Assembly (NCBI GenBank): GCA_947496555.1
Contig: CANMDH010000038.1
Coordinates: forward strand, 1-53,118
Length of the DNA stretch: 53,118 nucleotides
Direction: 5' to 3'
DNA from: an uncultured Aquimarina sp.
GTDB taxonomy: Bacteria; Bacteroidota; Bacteroidia; Flavobacteriales; Flavobacteriaceae
Of this stretch, positions 34,916 to 45,215 are shown one piece after another (position 1 is the stretch's first letter; the number at the start of each line of letters is the position of its first letter). The notes under the pieces are model-generated. The model did not search any database. It saw nothing but the letters and a program-made list of their open reading frames with translations, and was not told the origin of the DNA. The translations under genes were made by a program, and so were the position numbers.

Positions 34916-36160
34916 TTATCCAATAGATTTTGTAGCAGTTAATTCAGCAATTTTAACGATCACCTCTACTGCTTTGATCATACTCTCTACAGGCACATAT
35001 TCATACCGACCATGGAAATTATGTCCACCAGCAAAAATATTAGGGCAGGGTAGTCCCATATAACTTAGTTGAGAGCCATCGGTTCCACCTCGAATAGGTT
35101 TGATTATGGGTTTAATATCAAGAGATTTCATAGCCTCTTCAGCAATATCTACTATATGCATTACAGGTTCTACTTTTTCGCGCATATTGTAATATTGATC
35201 TTTAATTTCAATATGTATTACTTCTCTCTTGTGTTGCGTATTGATTTCGGCAGCCAATTTTTTCATTACTTCTTTTCTGGCTTCAAAATGCTCTTTATCA
35301 TGATCTCTAATGATGTATTGCAGTTGTGTTTCTTCAACATCGCCTTTCATAGTATGCAAATGAAAAAAACCTTCTCGCCCACTTGTATGTTCAGGTGTTT
35401 CTAGGCGGGGTAAAGAATTTATATAATCTTGTGCAATAAACATGCTATTGATCATTTTTCCTTTGGCATATCCTGGGTGCACAATTTTTCCTTTTATTGT
35501 AACCACTGCTCCGGCTGCATTAAAATTTTCATATTCTAATTCACCAATTTCACTTCCATCCATAGTATAGGCCCAGTCGGCACCAAACTTTTTTACATCA
35601 AATTTATGAGCCCCACGACCTATCTCTTCATCGGGAGTAAAGCCAATGCGAATTTTTCCGTGTTTAATCTCAGGGTGTTGTACAAGATATTCCATAGCAG
35701 TTACTATTTCTGTGATCCCTGCCTTATCATCAGCTCCTAGCAAGGTGGTCCCATCGGTAGTAATTAGCGTTTGTCCTTTGTACAAGTTTAGATCCTCAAA
35801 ATAGTCGGGAGAAAGGATGATATTTTCAGATGTATTTAAAATAATGTCATTACCGTCATAATTTTCCACAATCTGAGGTTTAACATTAGCTCCGGTGAAA
35901 TCTGGACTAGTGTCAAAATGCGATATAAAACCAATAACGGGAATTTCTGTCTCAATATTAGAAGGCAAGGTTGCCATGATATAAGCATTTTCGTCAATAC
36001 TTACATCTTCAAGACCAATGTGCTTTAGTTCTTGAACCAATTTATTGGCCAAATCCCACTGCTTTTCTGTACTAGGTGTAGTATTACTTTCTGGGTCACT
36101 CTCTGTATCGATGGTAACGTAGCTTATAAATCGATCTGTAATATGTTTTTTTGAAATCAT
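34916..36160 (-). CDS. pepT: Peptidase T (tripeptidase)
   Basis: This 414-residue M20-family metallopeptidase releases the N-terminal residue of tripeptides in the cytoplasm. Metal ligands are visible in [29 protein letters not shown] and near the end in GGTDGSQLS and AGGHNFHG. The length matches E. coli PepT. It is transcribed alone. Confidence 0.95.
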   Translation of the reverse strand: MISKKHITDRFISYVTIDTESDPESNTTPSTEKQWDLANKLVQELKHIGLEDVSIDENAYIMATLPSNIETEIPVIGFISHFDTSPDFTGANVKPQIVENYDGNDIILNTSENIILSPDYFEDLNLYKGQTLITTDGTTLLGADDKAGITEIVTAMEYLVQHPEIKHGKIRIGFTPDEEIGRGAHKFDVKKFGADWAYTMDGSEIGELEYENFNAAGAVVTIKGKIVHPGYAKGKMINSMFIAQDYINSLPRLETPEHTSGREGFFHLHTMKGDVEETQLQYIIRDHDKEHFEARKEVMKKLAAEINTQHKREVIHIEIKDQYYNMREKVEPVMHIVDIAEEAMKSLDIKPIIKPIRGGTDGSQLSYMGLPCPNIFAGGHNFHGRYEYVPVESMIKAVEVIVKIAELTATKSIG

Positions 36161-36455
36161 TTCTTAGGAAATATTATTTATTTTACTAAAAATTATTGGT
36201 CTTCTACTTTAAACTCCTGTAAAAGATAGGTGTTAGACTATAAATTTATTTTTTCTAAAAATAATGGAGGCATATTTCACAAAAGTTCCTATAAGTATCT
36301 TTTGAAAAAAAATTAATATTTTGGGCGTATTGATAAATATTTTTTAATAAAATTATTTTAAAAATGTTAATAATATTAAAAAAAAGTTAATACGCTATAA
36401 AATTTCAATTACATTTAAGTACACAATCATTCAATTATTAATCAAAAATATAATT
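36161..36455. other. AT-rich divergent intergenic region
   Basis: This 295-bp region holds the divergent promoters of pepT and the receptor gene. GCGTATT (36325-36331) and AATACGC (36389-36395) form an inverted repeat about 57 bp apart. A -7-like TACATTTA occurs near 36411-36418. No further gene is visible. Confidence 0.5.
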
Positions 36456-39335
36456 ATGTTCAAACTTTACGTAATGGTATTGTTGTTTTCTTTGGGGCTT
36501 ACAACAATTTCCACAGCACAAGAAGTAACAGGAACGGTTTTAGATGATCAATCGCAACCTCTTCCGGGTGTTTCAGTAGTCATAAAAGGTACCCAAACAG
36601 GTACGATAACAGATTTTGACGGTAAATACACAATCGCCGCAGATGCGGGACAAATATTGGTTTTCTCTTATGTAGGGTTTGAAAAGCAAGAAGTTACCGT
36701 TTCTGGATCCACTCTTAATGTAACCATGCAGTCAGGGGTATCATTGGATGAAGTTGTATTGGTAGGAACCAGAAATGTAAATAGGACCGTAACAGAGACT
36801 CCAGTTCCTATAGATATATTAGATATAAAGCAGCTTGCAGAGGCCTCTCCCCAGGTGAATTTGAATCAAATTCTTAATTATGTAGCTCCTTCGTTTTCTT
36901 CAAACACCCAAACGATTTCTGATGGTACAGATCATATTGACCCTGCTTCTCTTAGGGGTTTAGGGCCAGATCAGGTACTTGTTTTGATTAATGGGAAAAG
37001 ACGTCATACTACCTCTTTAATTAATGTTAACGGAACTTTTGGAAGAGGTAGTGTAGGTACTGACCTTAATGCGATTCCGGCGGCAGCAATACAACGTATT
37101 GAAGTGCTTAGAGATGGTGCAGCTGCACAGTATGGATCAGATGCTATAGCAGGAGTAATTAATATAGTTCTTAATAAAAGTGTAAATGAGCTTAGCTTTT
37201 CTGTAACTAGCGGAGCGAATGTTTCAAGAAATGCAGAAGAGCAAACAGGTGGAATCGATGGAGAAACGATAAATGTTGCGGCTAGTTATGGTTTGTCTCT
37301 TGGCGAAAAAGGTGGCTTTATTAATTTTAGCGGTGATTTTGATTATCGAGATTATTATAGTCGTATGAAAGAGTGGGAAGGTGATATTTTTAATGCTTAT
37401 AATGCAATAGAGTATCAGGCATCTCTATTAGGAAATGACCTTTCTGAGATAGAAACTAGTTTACCCGGTATTCAGAGTTTTGCATTAAGTGTTCCTCACT
37501 TTTCTGCGCAATTACAATCCGATATCCAGGCAGCTGCCACTCTAGAGGAACTACAAACAATTTTAGATGTAGATGTAACCGATGCAGAACTTGCTACCAG
37601 AGGACAGACCAGAAGTGATTATAATATGAGAGTAGGACAATCAGAGCTTAGAGGAGGTCGCTTCTTTGCCAATTTCTCCTTACCATTAGATGATAATGAT
37701 ACAGAGTTATATTCTTTTGCCGGTATTAGTACCAGAAATGGTAACTCGGCAGGATTCTATAGGCTTCCAAATCAAAGTAGAACGTATACGCCGGCTTACG
37801 TCAATGGTTTTTTACCTGAAATTAATTCTAAAATTTCGGATCGATCTGTAGCTATAGGTATCAAAGGAAAAGTAGGTGATTGGGATGTCGATTTTAGTAA
37901 CACCTATGGTAAAAACAGTTTTTTATATACGATTTCTAATACATCAAATGCATCACTACTTAAAGCGACACCAACCACATTTGATGCAGGAGGGTTTTCT
38001 TTCCTTCAGAATACTACAAATTTGGATATAACAAGGTTTTACGAAGATGTATTTGCTGGATTTAATGTTGCTTTTGGTGCAGAGCATCGATTAGAAACCT
38101 ATGAAATTATCGCCGGTGAAGAAGAATCCTATGCTCAATATGATATTGATGGGCAACCTATCACTAGAGATGATCAGATTAGAACTACTGATTTTTTTGG
38201 TAGAATAAGACCAGGTGGATCACAGGTATTTCCGGGTTTCAGCCCAGATAATGAATTATCACGTGATCGTACAAGTATTGCGGGATATTTGGATCTAGAA
38301 GCAGATTTTACAGAGAAGTTTTTGGTAAGCTTCGCTTCAAGATTTGAGGATTATAGTGATTTTGGATCAACTATAAATTTTAAATTGGCAACACGTTACA
38401 AATTGACTGATGATATAAACATTAGAGCCGCTGCAAATACTGGATTTAGAGCACCATCATTGCATCAGCTTAATTTTAATTCTACCTCCACTATTTTTGA
38501 CAATTTTGGAGAGCCACAAGAGGTTGGAACCTTTGCAAATGACAGTAGGGTAGCAGCCTTGTTAGGTATTCCTCAACTAAAAGAAGAGACCTCGCGCAGT
38601 ATAAGTGTAGGGGCCACAGCAAAAATCCCCTCTCTTAATCTTTCTATTACGGTAGATGGATATTTTGTAGCTATTGATGATAGAGTGGTGTTTACGGGTC
38701 AATTTGAAGGGCCGGGAACAGGAACTGAATTAGATAATCTATTGGCTCAGGCAAATGCTACGCGGGCTGCATTTTTTGCCAATGCTATCGATACCGAATC
38801 CAAGGGACTGGATGTTGTATTAACTCATAAGACTGGTATTGGTGCAAATATGGAATTGAAATCGGACCTGGCTGCAACTTTTTCTCAAACCAGAAAAGTG
38901 GGAGATATTCAAGCCTCCCAAGTTCTGGAAGATGCAGGTTTGGTAGATACCTATTTTCCTGAGGACAGTAGAGTTTACTTGGAAGAAGCGGTGCCTAGAA
39001 CCAAAATTAACTTATCAAACAGTTTAACTACAGATAAATTCAATGTTTTTCTTAGAAATGTATATTTTGGAGAGGTGACAGAGGCTACAACTACTGTTGC
39101 GAATCAACAAGTATTTGGTGAAAAAGTAGTTACTGATCTTTCTTTTGGGTATAAAGCAACCGATGGATTAACTGTTACCATTGGAGCAAACAATCTTTTT
39201 GATATATACCCAGATAGAGCAAAAGAAGAATTTGGAAATAGAAGTAGTGGTCGATTTGATTGGTCTAGAAGATCCCAACAGTTTGGGATTGGTGGAAGAT
39301 TTTTGTTTGCCAGGCTAAGCGTGGTTCTAAAATAA
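36456..39335 (+). CDS. TonB-dependent receptor with carboxypeptidase-like N-domain
   Basis: This 959-residue outer-membrane receptor has a signal peptide to about residue 21 (STAQ). A carboxypeptidase-like domain (about 23-100; [31 protein letters not shown]) follows, then the plug (about 110-235; [40 protein letters not shown]) and a large barrel ending in FARLSVVLK. It has no SusD neighbour and is monocistronic with a perfect palindromic terminator. It is probably a siderophore, vitamin or small-molecule importer; the substrate is unknown. Confidence 0.92.
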   Translation: MFKLYVMVLLFSLGLTTISTAQEVTGTVLDDQSQPLPGVSVVIKGTQTGTITDFDGKYTIAADAGQILVFSYVGFEKQEVTVSGSTLNVTMQSGVSLDEVVLVGTRNVNRTVTETPVPIDILDIKQLAEASPQVNLNQILNYVAPSFSSNTQTISDGTDHIDPASLRGLGPDQVLVLINGKRRHTTSLINVNGTFGRGSVGTDLNAIPAAAIQRIEVLRDGAAAQYGSDAIAGVINIVLNKSVNELSFSVTSGANVSRNAEEQTGGIDGETINVAASYGLSLGEKGGFINFSGDFDYRDYYSRMKEWEGDIFNAYNAIEYQASLLGNDLSEIETSLPGIQSFALSVPHFSAQLQSDIQAAATLEELQTILDVDVTDAELATRGQTRSDYNMRVGQSELRGGRFFANFSLPLDDNDTELYSFAGISTRNGNSAGFYRLPNQSRTYTPAYVNGFLPEINSKISDRSVAIGIKGKVGDWDVDFSNTYGKNSFLYTISNTSNASLLKATPTTFDAGGFSFLQNTTNLDITRFYEDVFAGFNVAFGAEHRLETYEIIAGEEESYAQYDIDGQPITRDDQIRTTDFFGRIRPGGSQVFPGFSPDNELSRDRTSIAGYLDLEADFTEKFLVSFASRFEDYSDFGSTINFKLATRYKLTDDINIRAAANTGFRAPSLHQLNFNSTSTIFDNFGEPQEVGTFANDSRVAALLGIPQLKEETSRSISVGATAKIPSLNLSITVDGYFVAIDDRVVFTGQFEGPGTGTELDNLLAQANATRAAFFANAIDTESKGLDVVLTHKTGIGANMELKSDLAATFSQTRKVGDIQASQVLEDAGLVDTYFPEDSRVYLEEAVPRTKINLSNSLTTDKFNVFLRNVYFGEVTEATTTVANQQVFGEKVVTDLSFGYKATDGLTVTIGANNLFDIYPDRAKEEFGNRSSGRFDWSRRSQQFGIGGRFLFARLSVVLK

Positions 39336-39349
39336 CTGAAATATAGCTT

Positions 39350-39395
39350 AAAGAATAAAGCCTGTTCTAAAATTTTAGAACAGGCTTTATTCTTT
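39350..39395. terminator. Perfect 46-bp palindromic terminator
   Basis: The 23-nt arm at 39350-39372 is the exact reverse complement of 39373-39395, with GC-rich core GCCTGTTC/GAACAGGC. It can work in both directions; here it closes the receptor gene. Confidence 0.92.
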
Positions 39396-39428
39396 TCAAA
39401 ATCGTTTCGCCGTTCATTAGTAATCTTC

Positions 39429-39436
39429 TATTTTTG
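39429..39436 (+). promoter_or_regulatory. -7 box of pyrD
   Basis: TATTTTTG matches TAnnTTTG, about 20 bp before the pyrD ATG. No TTG is seen at -33 spacing. Confidence 0.5.
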
Positions 39437-39456
39437 CGCAAGCAAATCCTTATTAG

Positions 39457-40485
39457 ATGTATAAACTACTGTTACGCCCAATACTTTTTAATTTTGATCC
39501 AGAAAAAGTACATCATTTTACCTTTAAAATGATCAAATTCTTATCTGTCATTCCTTTGTTTTCATCTTTGATGAAAAGTATATATCGTGTAAATGACACT
39601 AAGTTAGAGAGAGAAGTTTTTGGATTGAAATTTGAAAACCCCGTTGGATTAGCCGCTGGGTTTGATAAGGAGGCAAAGTTGTTTAATGAATTGCATAATT
39701 TTGGTTTTGGATTTATTGAAATTGGAACACTGACTCCAAAGCCTCAGGATGGGAATCCCAAAAAAAGACTTTTCAGACTTAAAAAAGACAGTGCAATTAT
39801 TAATCGAATGGGATTTAATAATGGCGGAGTAGAAGAAGCCGTAAAACGTTTGAGAAAAAATAAAGGAGTTTTGATAGGTGGTAATATTGGAAAAAACAAG
39901 GTTACTCCAAACGAAAACGCCGTAGACGATTATAAAATATGTTTTGAAGCACTTTTTGATCATGTGGATTATTTTGTGGTTAATGTAAGTTCTCCTAATA
40001 CGCCGAATCTTAGAGAGCTTCAGGATAAAGAACCACTCACCAAGCTCTTAAATACCTTACAAGAGGAGAATAAGAAGAAACCTTCAGAAAAGCCGATTCT
40101 GTTAAAAATAGCTCCTGATTTGACCAATGATCAGTTATTGGATATCATTGATATCGTAAAGGATACCAAAATTTCGGGGGTAATAGCGACCAATACTACG
40201 ATCTCTAGAAGTGGATTAACATCCAACATTACTCTGGCAAATGAAAAAGGGGGGCTTAGTGGTAAACCATTAACCAAAAGATCTACCGAGGTAATTCGGT
40301 TTTTATCAGAAAAAAGTAACAAAGCTTTTCCGATTATTGGGGTAGGAGGCATACATTCTGCCAAAGATGCTCTCGAAAAACTAAAAGCTGGTGCAAGCTT
40401 AGTGCAGCTATATACCGGATTTATATATGAAGGCCCTAGACTAATCAAGGATATCAATAAAGCGCTACTTCGCAAACAATTATAA
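39457..40485 (+). CDS. pyrD: Dihydroorotate dehydrogenase (quinone), class 2
   Basis: This 342-residue membrane-associated flavoenzyme of pyrimidine synthesis has an N-terminal helical extension (about 1-45) that docks on the membrane and marks class 2. It also has the FMN-binding stretches [14 protein letters not shown] and [21 protein letters not shown], the catalytic-serine region [14 protein letters not shown], and [12 protein letters not shown]. The lysE-type gene follows with no gap. Confidence 0.95.
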   Translation: MYKLLLRPILFNFDPEKVHHFTFKMIKFLSVIPLFSSLMKSIYRVNDTKLEREVFGLKFENPVGLAAGFDKEAKLFNELHNFGFGFIEIGTLTPKPQDGNPKKRLFRLKKDSAIINRMGFNNGGVEEAVKRLRKNKGVLIGGNIGKNKVTPNENAVDDYKICFEALFDHVDYFVVNVSSPNTPNLRELQDKEPLTKLLNTLQEENKKKPSEKPILLKIAPDLTNDQLLDIIDIVKDTKISGVIATNTTISRSGLTSNITLANEKGGLSGKPLTKRSTEVIRFLSEKSNKAFPIIGVGGIHSAKDALEKLKAGASLVQLYTGFIYEGPRLIKDINKALLRKQL

Positions 40486-41118
40486 ATGGATATAAACTAC
40501 GAGATTCTATATACATTTGTTATTGCAACGACAGCATTGGCAATTTCTCCTGGACCCGATAATATATATGTGTTGACACAAAGCATTGTAAACGGTAAAA
40601 AATACGGATTGGCTACTGTAGCAGGATTAATGTCTGGATGTTTTGTGCATACTACTTTGGTAGCCTTCGGTGTATCGGCAATTATTAAACAAAGCGACAT
40701 GTTGTTTTTTGTGATTAAACTCCTTGGAGCAATCTATTTATTCTTTCTGGCATATAAAGTATTCCGAAGCGATGCTACTTTGCAATTGTCTGCTGAAACT
40801 GTTGAAAAAAAGAGCTTAGGACAGCTTTTCCGACAGGGGTTTGTCATGAATGTACTGAACCCAAAAGTTTCCATCTTTTTCCTGGCATTTTTCCCAGGGT
40901 TTTTGTTTAGCGAAACAACAAGCAATATATTGCAATTTTATGTGTTGGGTATATTGTTTGTTATCACAAGCTTTTTTATTTTTGGATCAATAGCTGTTTT
41001 GGCAGGTGCTATATCAAATTATTTAAAAAAGAATTCGAAAGCAGGTGTATTTCTAAAATGGTTGCAGATCATTGTTTTTATAGGAATCGGAATTTTTATT
41101 CTCTTTTCAGAGAAGTAA
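40486..41118 (+). CDS. LysE family translocator
   Basis: This 210-residue inner-membrane protein has six hydrophobic segments. It has the LysE/RhtB mark near the N-terminus (AISPGPDNIYVLTQSI) and NPKVSIFFLAFFPGF in the middle. Members export amino acids such as lysine, homoserine or threonine. The ATG follows the pyrD stop directly, so it is co-transcribed, although no functional link is obvious. Confidence 0.9.
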   Translation: MDINYEILYTFVIATTALAISPGPDNIYVLTQSIVNGKKYGLATVAGLMSGCFVHTTLVAFGVSAIIKQSDMLFFVIKLLGAIYLFFLAYKVFRSDATLQLSAETVEKKSLGQLFRQGFVMNVLNPKVSIFFLAFFPGFLFSETTSNILQFYVLGILFVITSFFIFGSIAVLAGAISNYLKKNSKAGVFLKWLQIIVFIGIGIFILFSEK

Positions 41119-41127
41119 GAACAATTC

Positions 41128-41955
41128 TTAAGTTTGGTTATCCAGTTCTGTTTTCTCTTCTTCGGTGTAATTGATCTTTTTCTTAAGTCTCATATTAAGA
41201 AACTCAATAAATAGCGAAAAGGTAATGGCAAAGTATAAATACCCTTTTGGTATAGCGCCAATTTCCTGTCCAAAAATGACAGTTTCAGAAAGATGTGCAG
41301 ATTCTGTGATCAGCATAAAACCAATTAAAATCAAAAACGATAAAGCTAATAGTTGCATTGAAGGATGATCATTAATGAATTTTCGGATAGCGTTAGCAAA
41401 AATCATCATGATTAGAATTGAAATAACTACTGCAATGACCATTAATATAATTGCATCTTCGGGCTTTGTGCCAATTCCATTTGTCATTCCAATTGCAGTC
41501 AGTATAGAATCAATCGAAAAAATGAAATCTATAAGTAAGATTTGAACTAATGCTTTTGAAAACGTGGTGAGGTTTTTCTGTTTTATCTTTGTTTCATCAT
41601 GTTTTGGAATTTCGACCTTTTCATGAATCTCTGAAGTACTTTTATATAGTAAAAATAACCCTCCAAAAAATAAAATTAAACTTTGCCAGCTTAGTCCTGA
41701 AGTAATCCAAGAGTTATCTATTGTGTAAAAAGGCTCTTGAAGGGCAATCAGATATGAAACACCTATTAGCAATACTATTCTTTGGATCATTGCTAGAGCA
41801 AGCCCCCAATTGGTAGCTTTTTTTTGCTGTTTGGCAGGAAGCTTACTTGCGGCAATAGAAATAAACACAATGTTGTCGATTCCTAAAACAATTTCTAAAA
41901 AGGTAAGAGTGATTAATGCAACCCAGGCATCTGTACTGGCAAATATTTCAAACAT
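41128..41955 (-). CDS. TerC family membrane protein
   Basis: This 275-residue inner-membrane protein has about seven helices and the TerC acidic motifs LEIVLGIDNIVFISI and DFIFSIDSILTAIGM. Family members are linked to tellurite resistance and, more generally, to manganese export during protein secretion. The ATG at 41955 is preferred over one ten codons upstream because MFEIFASTDAWVALITLTFLE is the usual family start. It converges on the lysE-type gene. Confidence 0.9.
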   Translation of the reverse strand: MFEIFASTDAWVALITLTFLEIVLGIDNIVFISIAASKLPAKQQKKATNWGLALAMIQRIVLLIGVSYLIALQEPFYTIDNSWITSGLSWQSLILFFGGLFLLYKSTSEIHEKVEIPKHDETKIKQKNLTTFSKALVQILLIDFIFSIDSILTAIGMTNGIGTKPEDAIILMVIAVVISILIMMIFANAIRKFINDHPSMQLLALSFLILIGFMLITESAHLSETVIFGQEIGAIPKGYLYFAITFSLFIEFLNMRLKKKINYTEEEKTELDNQT

Positions 41956-42005
41956 GGCTATAGTATTATTATATGATATAAACACTTCAAACTATAAAAA
42001 TAACT

Positions 42006-42031
42006 AAAGCCTTCCAAAAAAGGAAGGCTTT
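42006..42031 (-). terminator. Hairpin upstream of terC
   Basis: AAAGCCTTCC (42006-42015) pairs with GGAAGGCTTT (42022-42031). It lies upstream of the minus-strand terC gene and downstream of a start-less open frame on the same strand, so it may terminate a small transcript from 42060-42377. Confidence 0.55.
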
Positions 42032-42059
42032 ACATTATAAGACACGATTAAAGGGTGTA

Positions 42060-42200
42060 CTAAAAAGTACATTGATTGGCCGCATTATTACATTCTGTTT
42101 GTATGTTTTGCAACCTTCTTCCAAATTCTGCAGAGTTTCCAATGCCATTTGCAACGACCCAAATAATACAATGGTTACATGTAATTACATGTCCAAATGA
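42060..42200 (-). other. Start-less, cysteine-containing open frame
   Basis: On the minus strand 46 codons stay open after a TAG (42203-42201) and end at TAG (42062-42060). The translation has a CNHC pair near its start, then WVVANGIGNSAEFGRRLQ, and two more cysteines close to the end. It reads like real protein but has no ATG, GTG or TTG start in a useful place. A perfect 16-bp palindrome, ACATGTAATTACATGT (42177-42192), lies within its first codons, and a terminator hairpin follows. It may be the remains of a small gene. The rest of 41956-42377 has no other gene. Confidence 0.35.
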
Positions 42201-42377
42201 CTAATAAAAAATTATAAGTTTTGTATGTGCAAAAAAAATATCCAGATGCTTATCAAAACTTCATTTAAATCTAATAGGAGATTAAAAGTTAATCTGTAAA
42301 AAATCTAATACGTAATTCTGAAAAATAATCATATTTTTATATTCTTAATTGAACATCTTTTAGTTTGATCTACTGAA

Positions 42378-43244
42378 ATGACCGAAAAAGTAAAAATTAT
42401 TGAATGCCCCCGTGATGCTATGCAGGGGATAAAAGAGTTTATTCCTACCGAAAAAAAGGTTCAATACATTCAATCTTTGCTACGTTGCGGTTTTGACACC
42501 ATCGATTTTGGAAGCTTTGTTTCGCCTAAAGCGATACCCCAAATGGTCGATACGGCCGAAGTTTTATCTCGGTTGAATCTCTCTAATACTCGAAGTAAAT
42601 TATTAGCTATTATTGCCAATGTACGTGGTGCAAATGATGCTGCTCAATATGAAGCAATCGACTATCTTGGATATCCTTTTTCAATTTCAGAAAATTTTCA
42701 GATGCGTAATACGCACAAAACAATCGATGAATCGGTTGGGATACTTCAAGAAATCTTAAATATCGCGGATAAGGTAAGTAAAGAAGTGGTTGCCTATCTA
42801 TCTATGGGGTTTGGAAATCCATATGGAGACCCATGGGATGTCGATATAGTAGGAGAGTGGACCGAAAAATTGGGCAAAATGGGTGTTAAAATTTTATCAC
42901 TATCAGATACTGTGGGTACTTCTACTCCAGAAATCATAGAGTATTTATATGCCAACTTGATTCCAAAGTATCCCGATATCGAATTTGGGGCGCATTTGCA
43001 TACTACGCCCACAACATGGCATGAAAAAGTAGATGCGGCATACAAAGCAGGGTGTAGAAGGTTTGATGGAGCTATTCAGGGATTTGGTGGGTGTCCTATG
43101 GCAAAAGATGAATTAACAGGTAATATGCCTACCGAACGTATGATTTCTTATTTTACTTCGGTAAATGCGGATACAAATATTAGAACACTAAGTTTTGAGT
43201 CTTCACATAACGAAGCAACTAAAATATTTAGCACTTATCACTAA
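42378..43244 (+). CDS. Hydroxymethylglutaryl-CoA lyase
   Basis: This 288-residue TIM-barrel enzyme would split HMG-CoA to acetoacetate and acetyl-CoA in leucine breakdown. It has the DRE-type start ECPRDAMQGI, the metal-binding HLHTTP (from FGAHLHTTPTTWHEKV) and the cysteine loop FGGCPMAKDELTGNMPTE. It is clearly in the HMG-CoA lyase family, although the first motif reads PRDAMQ rather than the usual PRDGLQ. A haem-binding gene follows after 11 bp. Confidence 0.88.
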   Translation: MTEKVKIIECPRDAMQGIKEFIPTEKKVQYIQSLLRCGFDTIDFGSFVSPKAIPQMVDTAEVLSRLNLSNTRSKLLAIIANVRGANDAAQYEAIDYLGYPFSISENFQMRNTHKTIDESVGILQEILNIADKVSKEVVAYLSMGFGNPYGDPWDVDIVGEWTEKLGKMGVKILSLSDTVGTSTPEIIEYLYANLIPKYPDIEFGAHLHTTPTTWHEKVDAAYKAGCRRFDGAIQGFGGCPMAKDELTGNMPTERMISYFTSVNADTNIRTLSFESSHNEATKIFSTYH

Positions 43245-43255
43245 ACAACATAAAA

Positions 43256-43717
43256 ATGAAAAAGACTTTCAAAATTATTGCATTAATACTATTGGGAACA
43301 CTATTAATCATGCAGTTTATAAGACCTGATAAAAATCAATCGGGATACGAATCTATTGCCTATTTTGAAAATGAAACAAGACCTAGTGATCAAATAAAAA
43401 TTATATTAAAAGATAATTGTTACGATTGCCATAGCAATCAAACTATGTATCCGTGGTATGCCGAAGTCGCTCCAGTTTCGTATTGGTTAGCAGATCATGT
43501 AGAGCATGGTAGAGAACATTTTAATGTTTCAGATTGGGAGCAGTATACCAATAAGAAGAAAGATCATAAGTTAGAAGAGCTTATAGAGGAGGTAGAAGAA
43601 GGTGAAATGCCCCTTAATTCCTATACCTGGATGCATGGTAACCTGAATGAAGAAGATAAAGAAGTATTAATAAAATGGGCCAAAGAACTTAGGTCTAAAT
43701 ACTCGGTAGGTCAATAA
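43256..43717 (+). CDS. Membrane-anchored CxxCH haem-binding protein
   Basis: This 153-residue protein has an N-terminal signal or anchor (about 1-22) and the c-type haem motif Cys55-Tyr-Asp-Cys58-His59 (DNCYDCHSNQTMYPWYAEVAP), typical of the Haem_bd domain. A second conserved block is GEMPLNSYTWMHGN with possible axial ligands. It should face the periplasm and carry one covalent haem. It is 11 bp after the HMG-CoA lyase gene, and 161 bp separate it from the next lipoprotein gene, which has its own promoter. Confidence 0.88.
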   Translation: MKKTFKIIALILLGTLLIMQFIRPDKNQSGYESIAYFENETRPSDQIKIILKDNCYDCHSNQTMYPWYAEVAPVSYWLADHVEHGREHFNVSDWEQYTNKKKDHKLEELIEEVEEGEMPLNSYTWMHGNLNEEDKEVLIKWAKELRSKYSVGQ

Positions 43718-43777
43718 ATTTTCTACTTTTCTGGCTATAAGCGGGTTAAGTTTATGCTAAGGCTAAATCCTTTAATT

Positions 43778-43833
43778 TTATTTAGATTTATTACAAATAA
43801 AGTTTGTCAAATCCTTTTTGATAGATATATTTG
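43778..43833 (+). promoter_or_regulatory. Promoter and possible metal-regulator site before the DUF4856 gene
   Basis: This is a full Bacteroidota promoter: TTG (43804-43806), 19 bases, then TATATTTG (43826-43833). Just upstream lies TTATTT (43778-43783) with its inverted partner AAATAA (43795-43800), and a few further matching positions between. The layout would suit a Fur-like repressor, but the match is imperfect and the assignment is only a suggestion. Confidence 0.5.
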
Positions 43834-43878
43834 CACGATAAAAATCAGTTATTTGAATTAAGTCTAAATAAAAAAACA

Positions 43879-45108
43879 ATGAAAATCCACAAATTCCTAA
43901 ACCTAATATGCTTGTCTGGGTTGCTCATTTTAGCATCATGTTCAGACGATGATGATGGTCCAATAACAAACCAAATAGAAGCACCTGCAACGTATGTTTT
44001 TGAGCGTAACGGTGAAAGTACTGTAAGTTTTGGTGGACAGACCACCAGAATTGCAATGGCCGAAGAGATTATAAGTGCTTTAAAAAATAATACACTAACC
44101 GAGGCTACAATTGATGCAATGTTTGCACATGTTGAAGGAGCAAATGATTTTTCGGATGCCACTCTTAATGATTCAGATAAAAGTGTACGTAGTAAAACTG
44201 CAGCTTCTAGAGATTATTTTTCTGCCAATGTTACAGATGCTACGGCTATTAAGCAAGAATTTGATGGTTGGATTAAAAGCCAGGTAGACGAGGTTTTTCC
44301 TAATTGGGGGATGGCAGCATCTGCTGGTACAGCGGGTTTTATTGAAGAAGGAGGAGCAGATCCTGCTATCCGTTATGTCAATGCCAAGGGACTTGAGTTA
44401 AACCAGGCTTTTGGTAAAAGTCTAATCGGGGCGTTGATGGCAGATCAGGCATTAAATAACTATTTGGGTATTGCGGTACTTGATGAAGCGGATAACGTAG
44501 AAAATAATAATAATGAAGTAGTTGCAGAAGGAAAAAACTATACTACCATGGAGCATAAGTGGGATGAAGCTTATGGTTATTTATATGGTGCTTCTGATAA
44601 CGTTGCTACTCCAAACGCTACAATAGGTGCAGATGATAGTTTCCTAAATAAATATATTGGTAGAGTAGAGGGAGACGATGATTTTGCAGGAATCGCTGCA
44701 GATATCTACAATGCATTCAAGTTAGGAAGAGCTGCTATTGTGGCTAAAGAATATACTATAAGAGATCAACAAGCTGGAATAATACGAGAAAAAATCTCAC
44801 AAGTTATAGGTGTAAGAGCTGTATATTATCTGCAACAAGGTAAAACTGCTCTTGAAGCATCTGCAGTGGATTATGCGGTTGCTTTTCATGACCTTTCTGA
44901 AGGGTTTGGTTTTATTTATAGCTTGCAATTTACCAGAAACCCCGATACCAATACACCGTATTTTACAAGGGCTGAGGTTCAAGCATTAATCGAACAATTA
45001 ATAGGAGGAACCAATGGTTTATGGGATGTAACACCAGAAACGTTGCAAACCATTTCTGAAGCTATTGCTGCAAAATTTGATTTTAGTGTAGAACAAGCAG
45101 GAAGCTAA
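43879..45108 (+). CDS. DUF4856 surface lipoprotein
   Basis: This is a 409-residue lipoprotein. The ATG at 43879 gives a lipoprotein signal with lipobox LASC (Cys21), directly followed by SDDDDGP. An acidic run right after the cysteine is the surface-export signal known for Bacteroidota (SDDDD in Bacteroides). The rest is helical and carries the features of DUF4856 (KHNKWDEAYGYLYG-type region: here EHKWDEAYGYLYGASDN). DUF4856 proteins often neighbour imelysin proteins and TonB receptors, as here. The function is unknown; it may bind a metal complex outside the cell (inference). Confidence 0.88.
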   Translation: MKIHKFLNLICLSGLLILASCSDDDDGPITNQIEAPATYVFERNGESTVSFGGQTTRIAMAEEIISALKNNTLTEATIDAMFAHVEGANDFSDATLNDSDKSVRSKTAASRDYFSANVTDATAIKQEFDGWIKSQVDEVFPNWGMAASAGTAGFIEEGGADPAIRYVNAKGLELNQAFGKSLIGALMADQALNNYLGIAVLDEADNVENNNNEVVAEGKNYTTMEHKWDEAYGYLYGASDNVATPNATIGADDSFLNKYIGRVEGDDDFAGIAADIYNAFKLGRAAIVAKEYTIRDQQAGIIREKISQVIGVRAVYYLQQGKTALEASAVDYAVAFHDLSEGFGFIYSLQFTRNPDTNTPYFTRAEVQALIEQLIGGTNGLWDVTPETLQTISEAIAAKFDFSVEQAGS

Positions 45109-45131
45109 AAGACTAAACAAACTATAAAATG

Positions 45132-45184
45132 ATAAAAAAAGAGATAGAAAAGTGATCGTGTTTCGACCTCTTTTTTTACATTTG
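45132..45184 (+). promoter_or_regulatory. Weak terminator merged with the imelysin promoter
   Basis: An A-rich stretch with GAG and GAAA pairs with TTTC and CTC plus a T run (45132-45177), which resembles an imperfect terminator. The T run continues into TACATTTG (45177-45184), an exact -7 box for the next gene. Confidence 0.45.
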
Positions 45185-45215
45185 CACAGCTTTATTAAGA
45201 ATAAATAAAAATAAG

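Noticed and set aside
36325-36395. Inverted GCGTATT/AATACGC as an operator of the second receptor
   Set aside because: The arms are short and about 57 bp apart in AT-rich DNA, with no support from a second site; likely chance.
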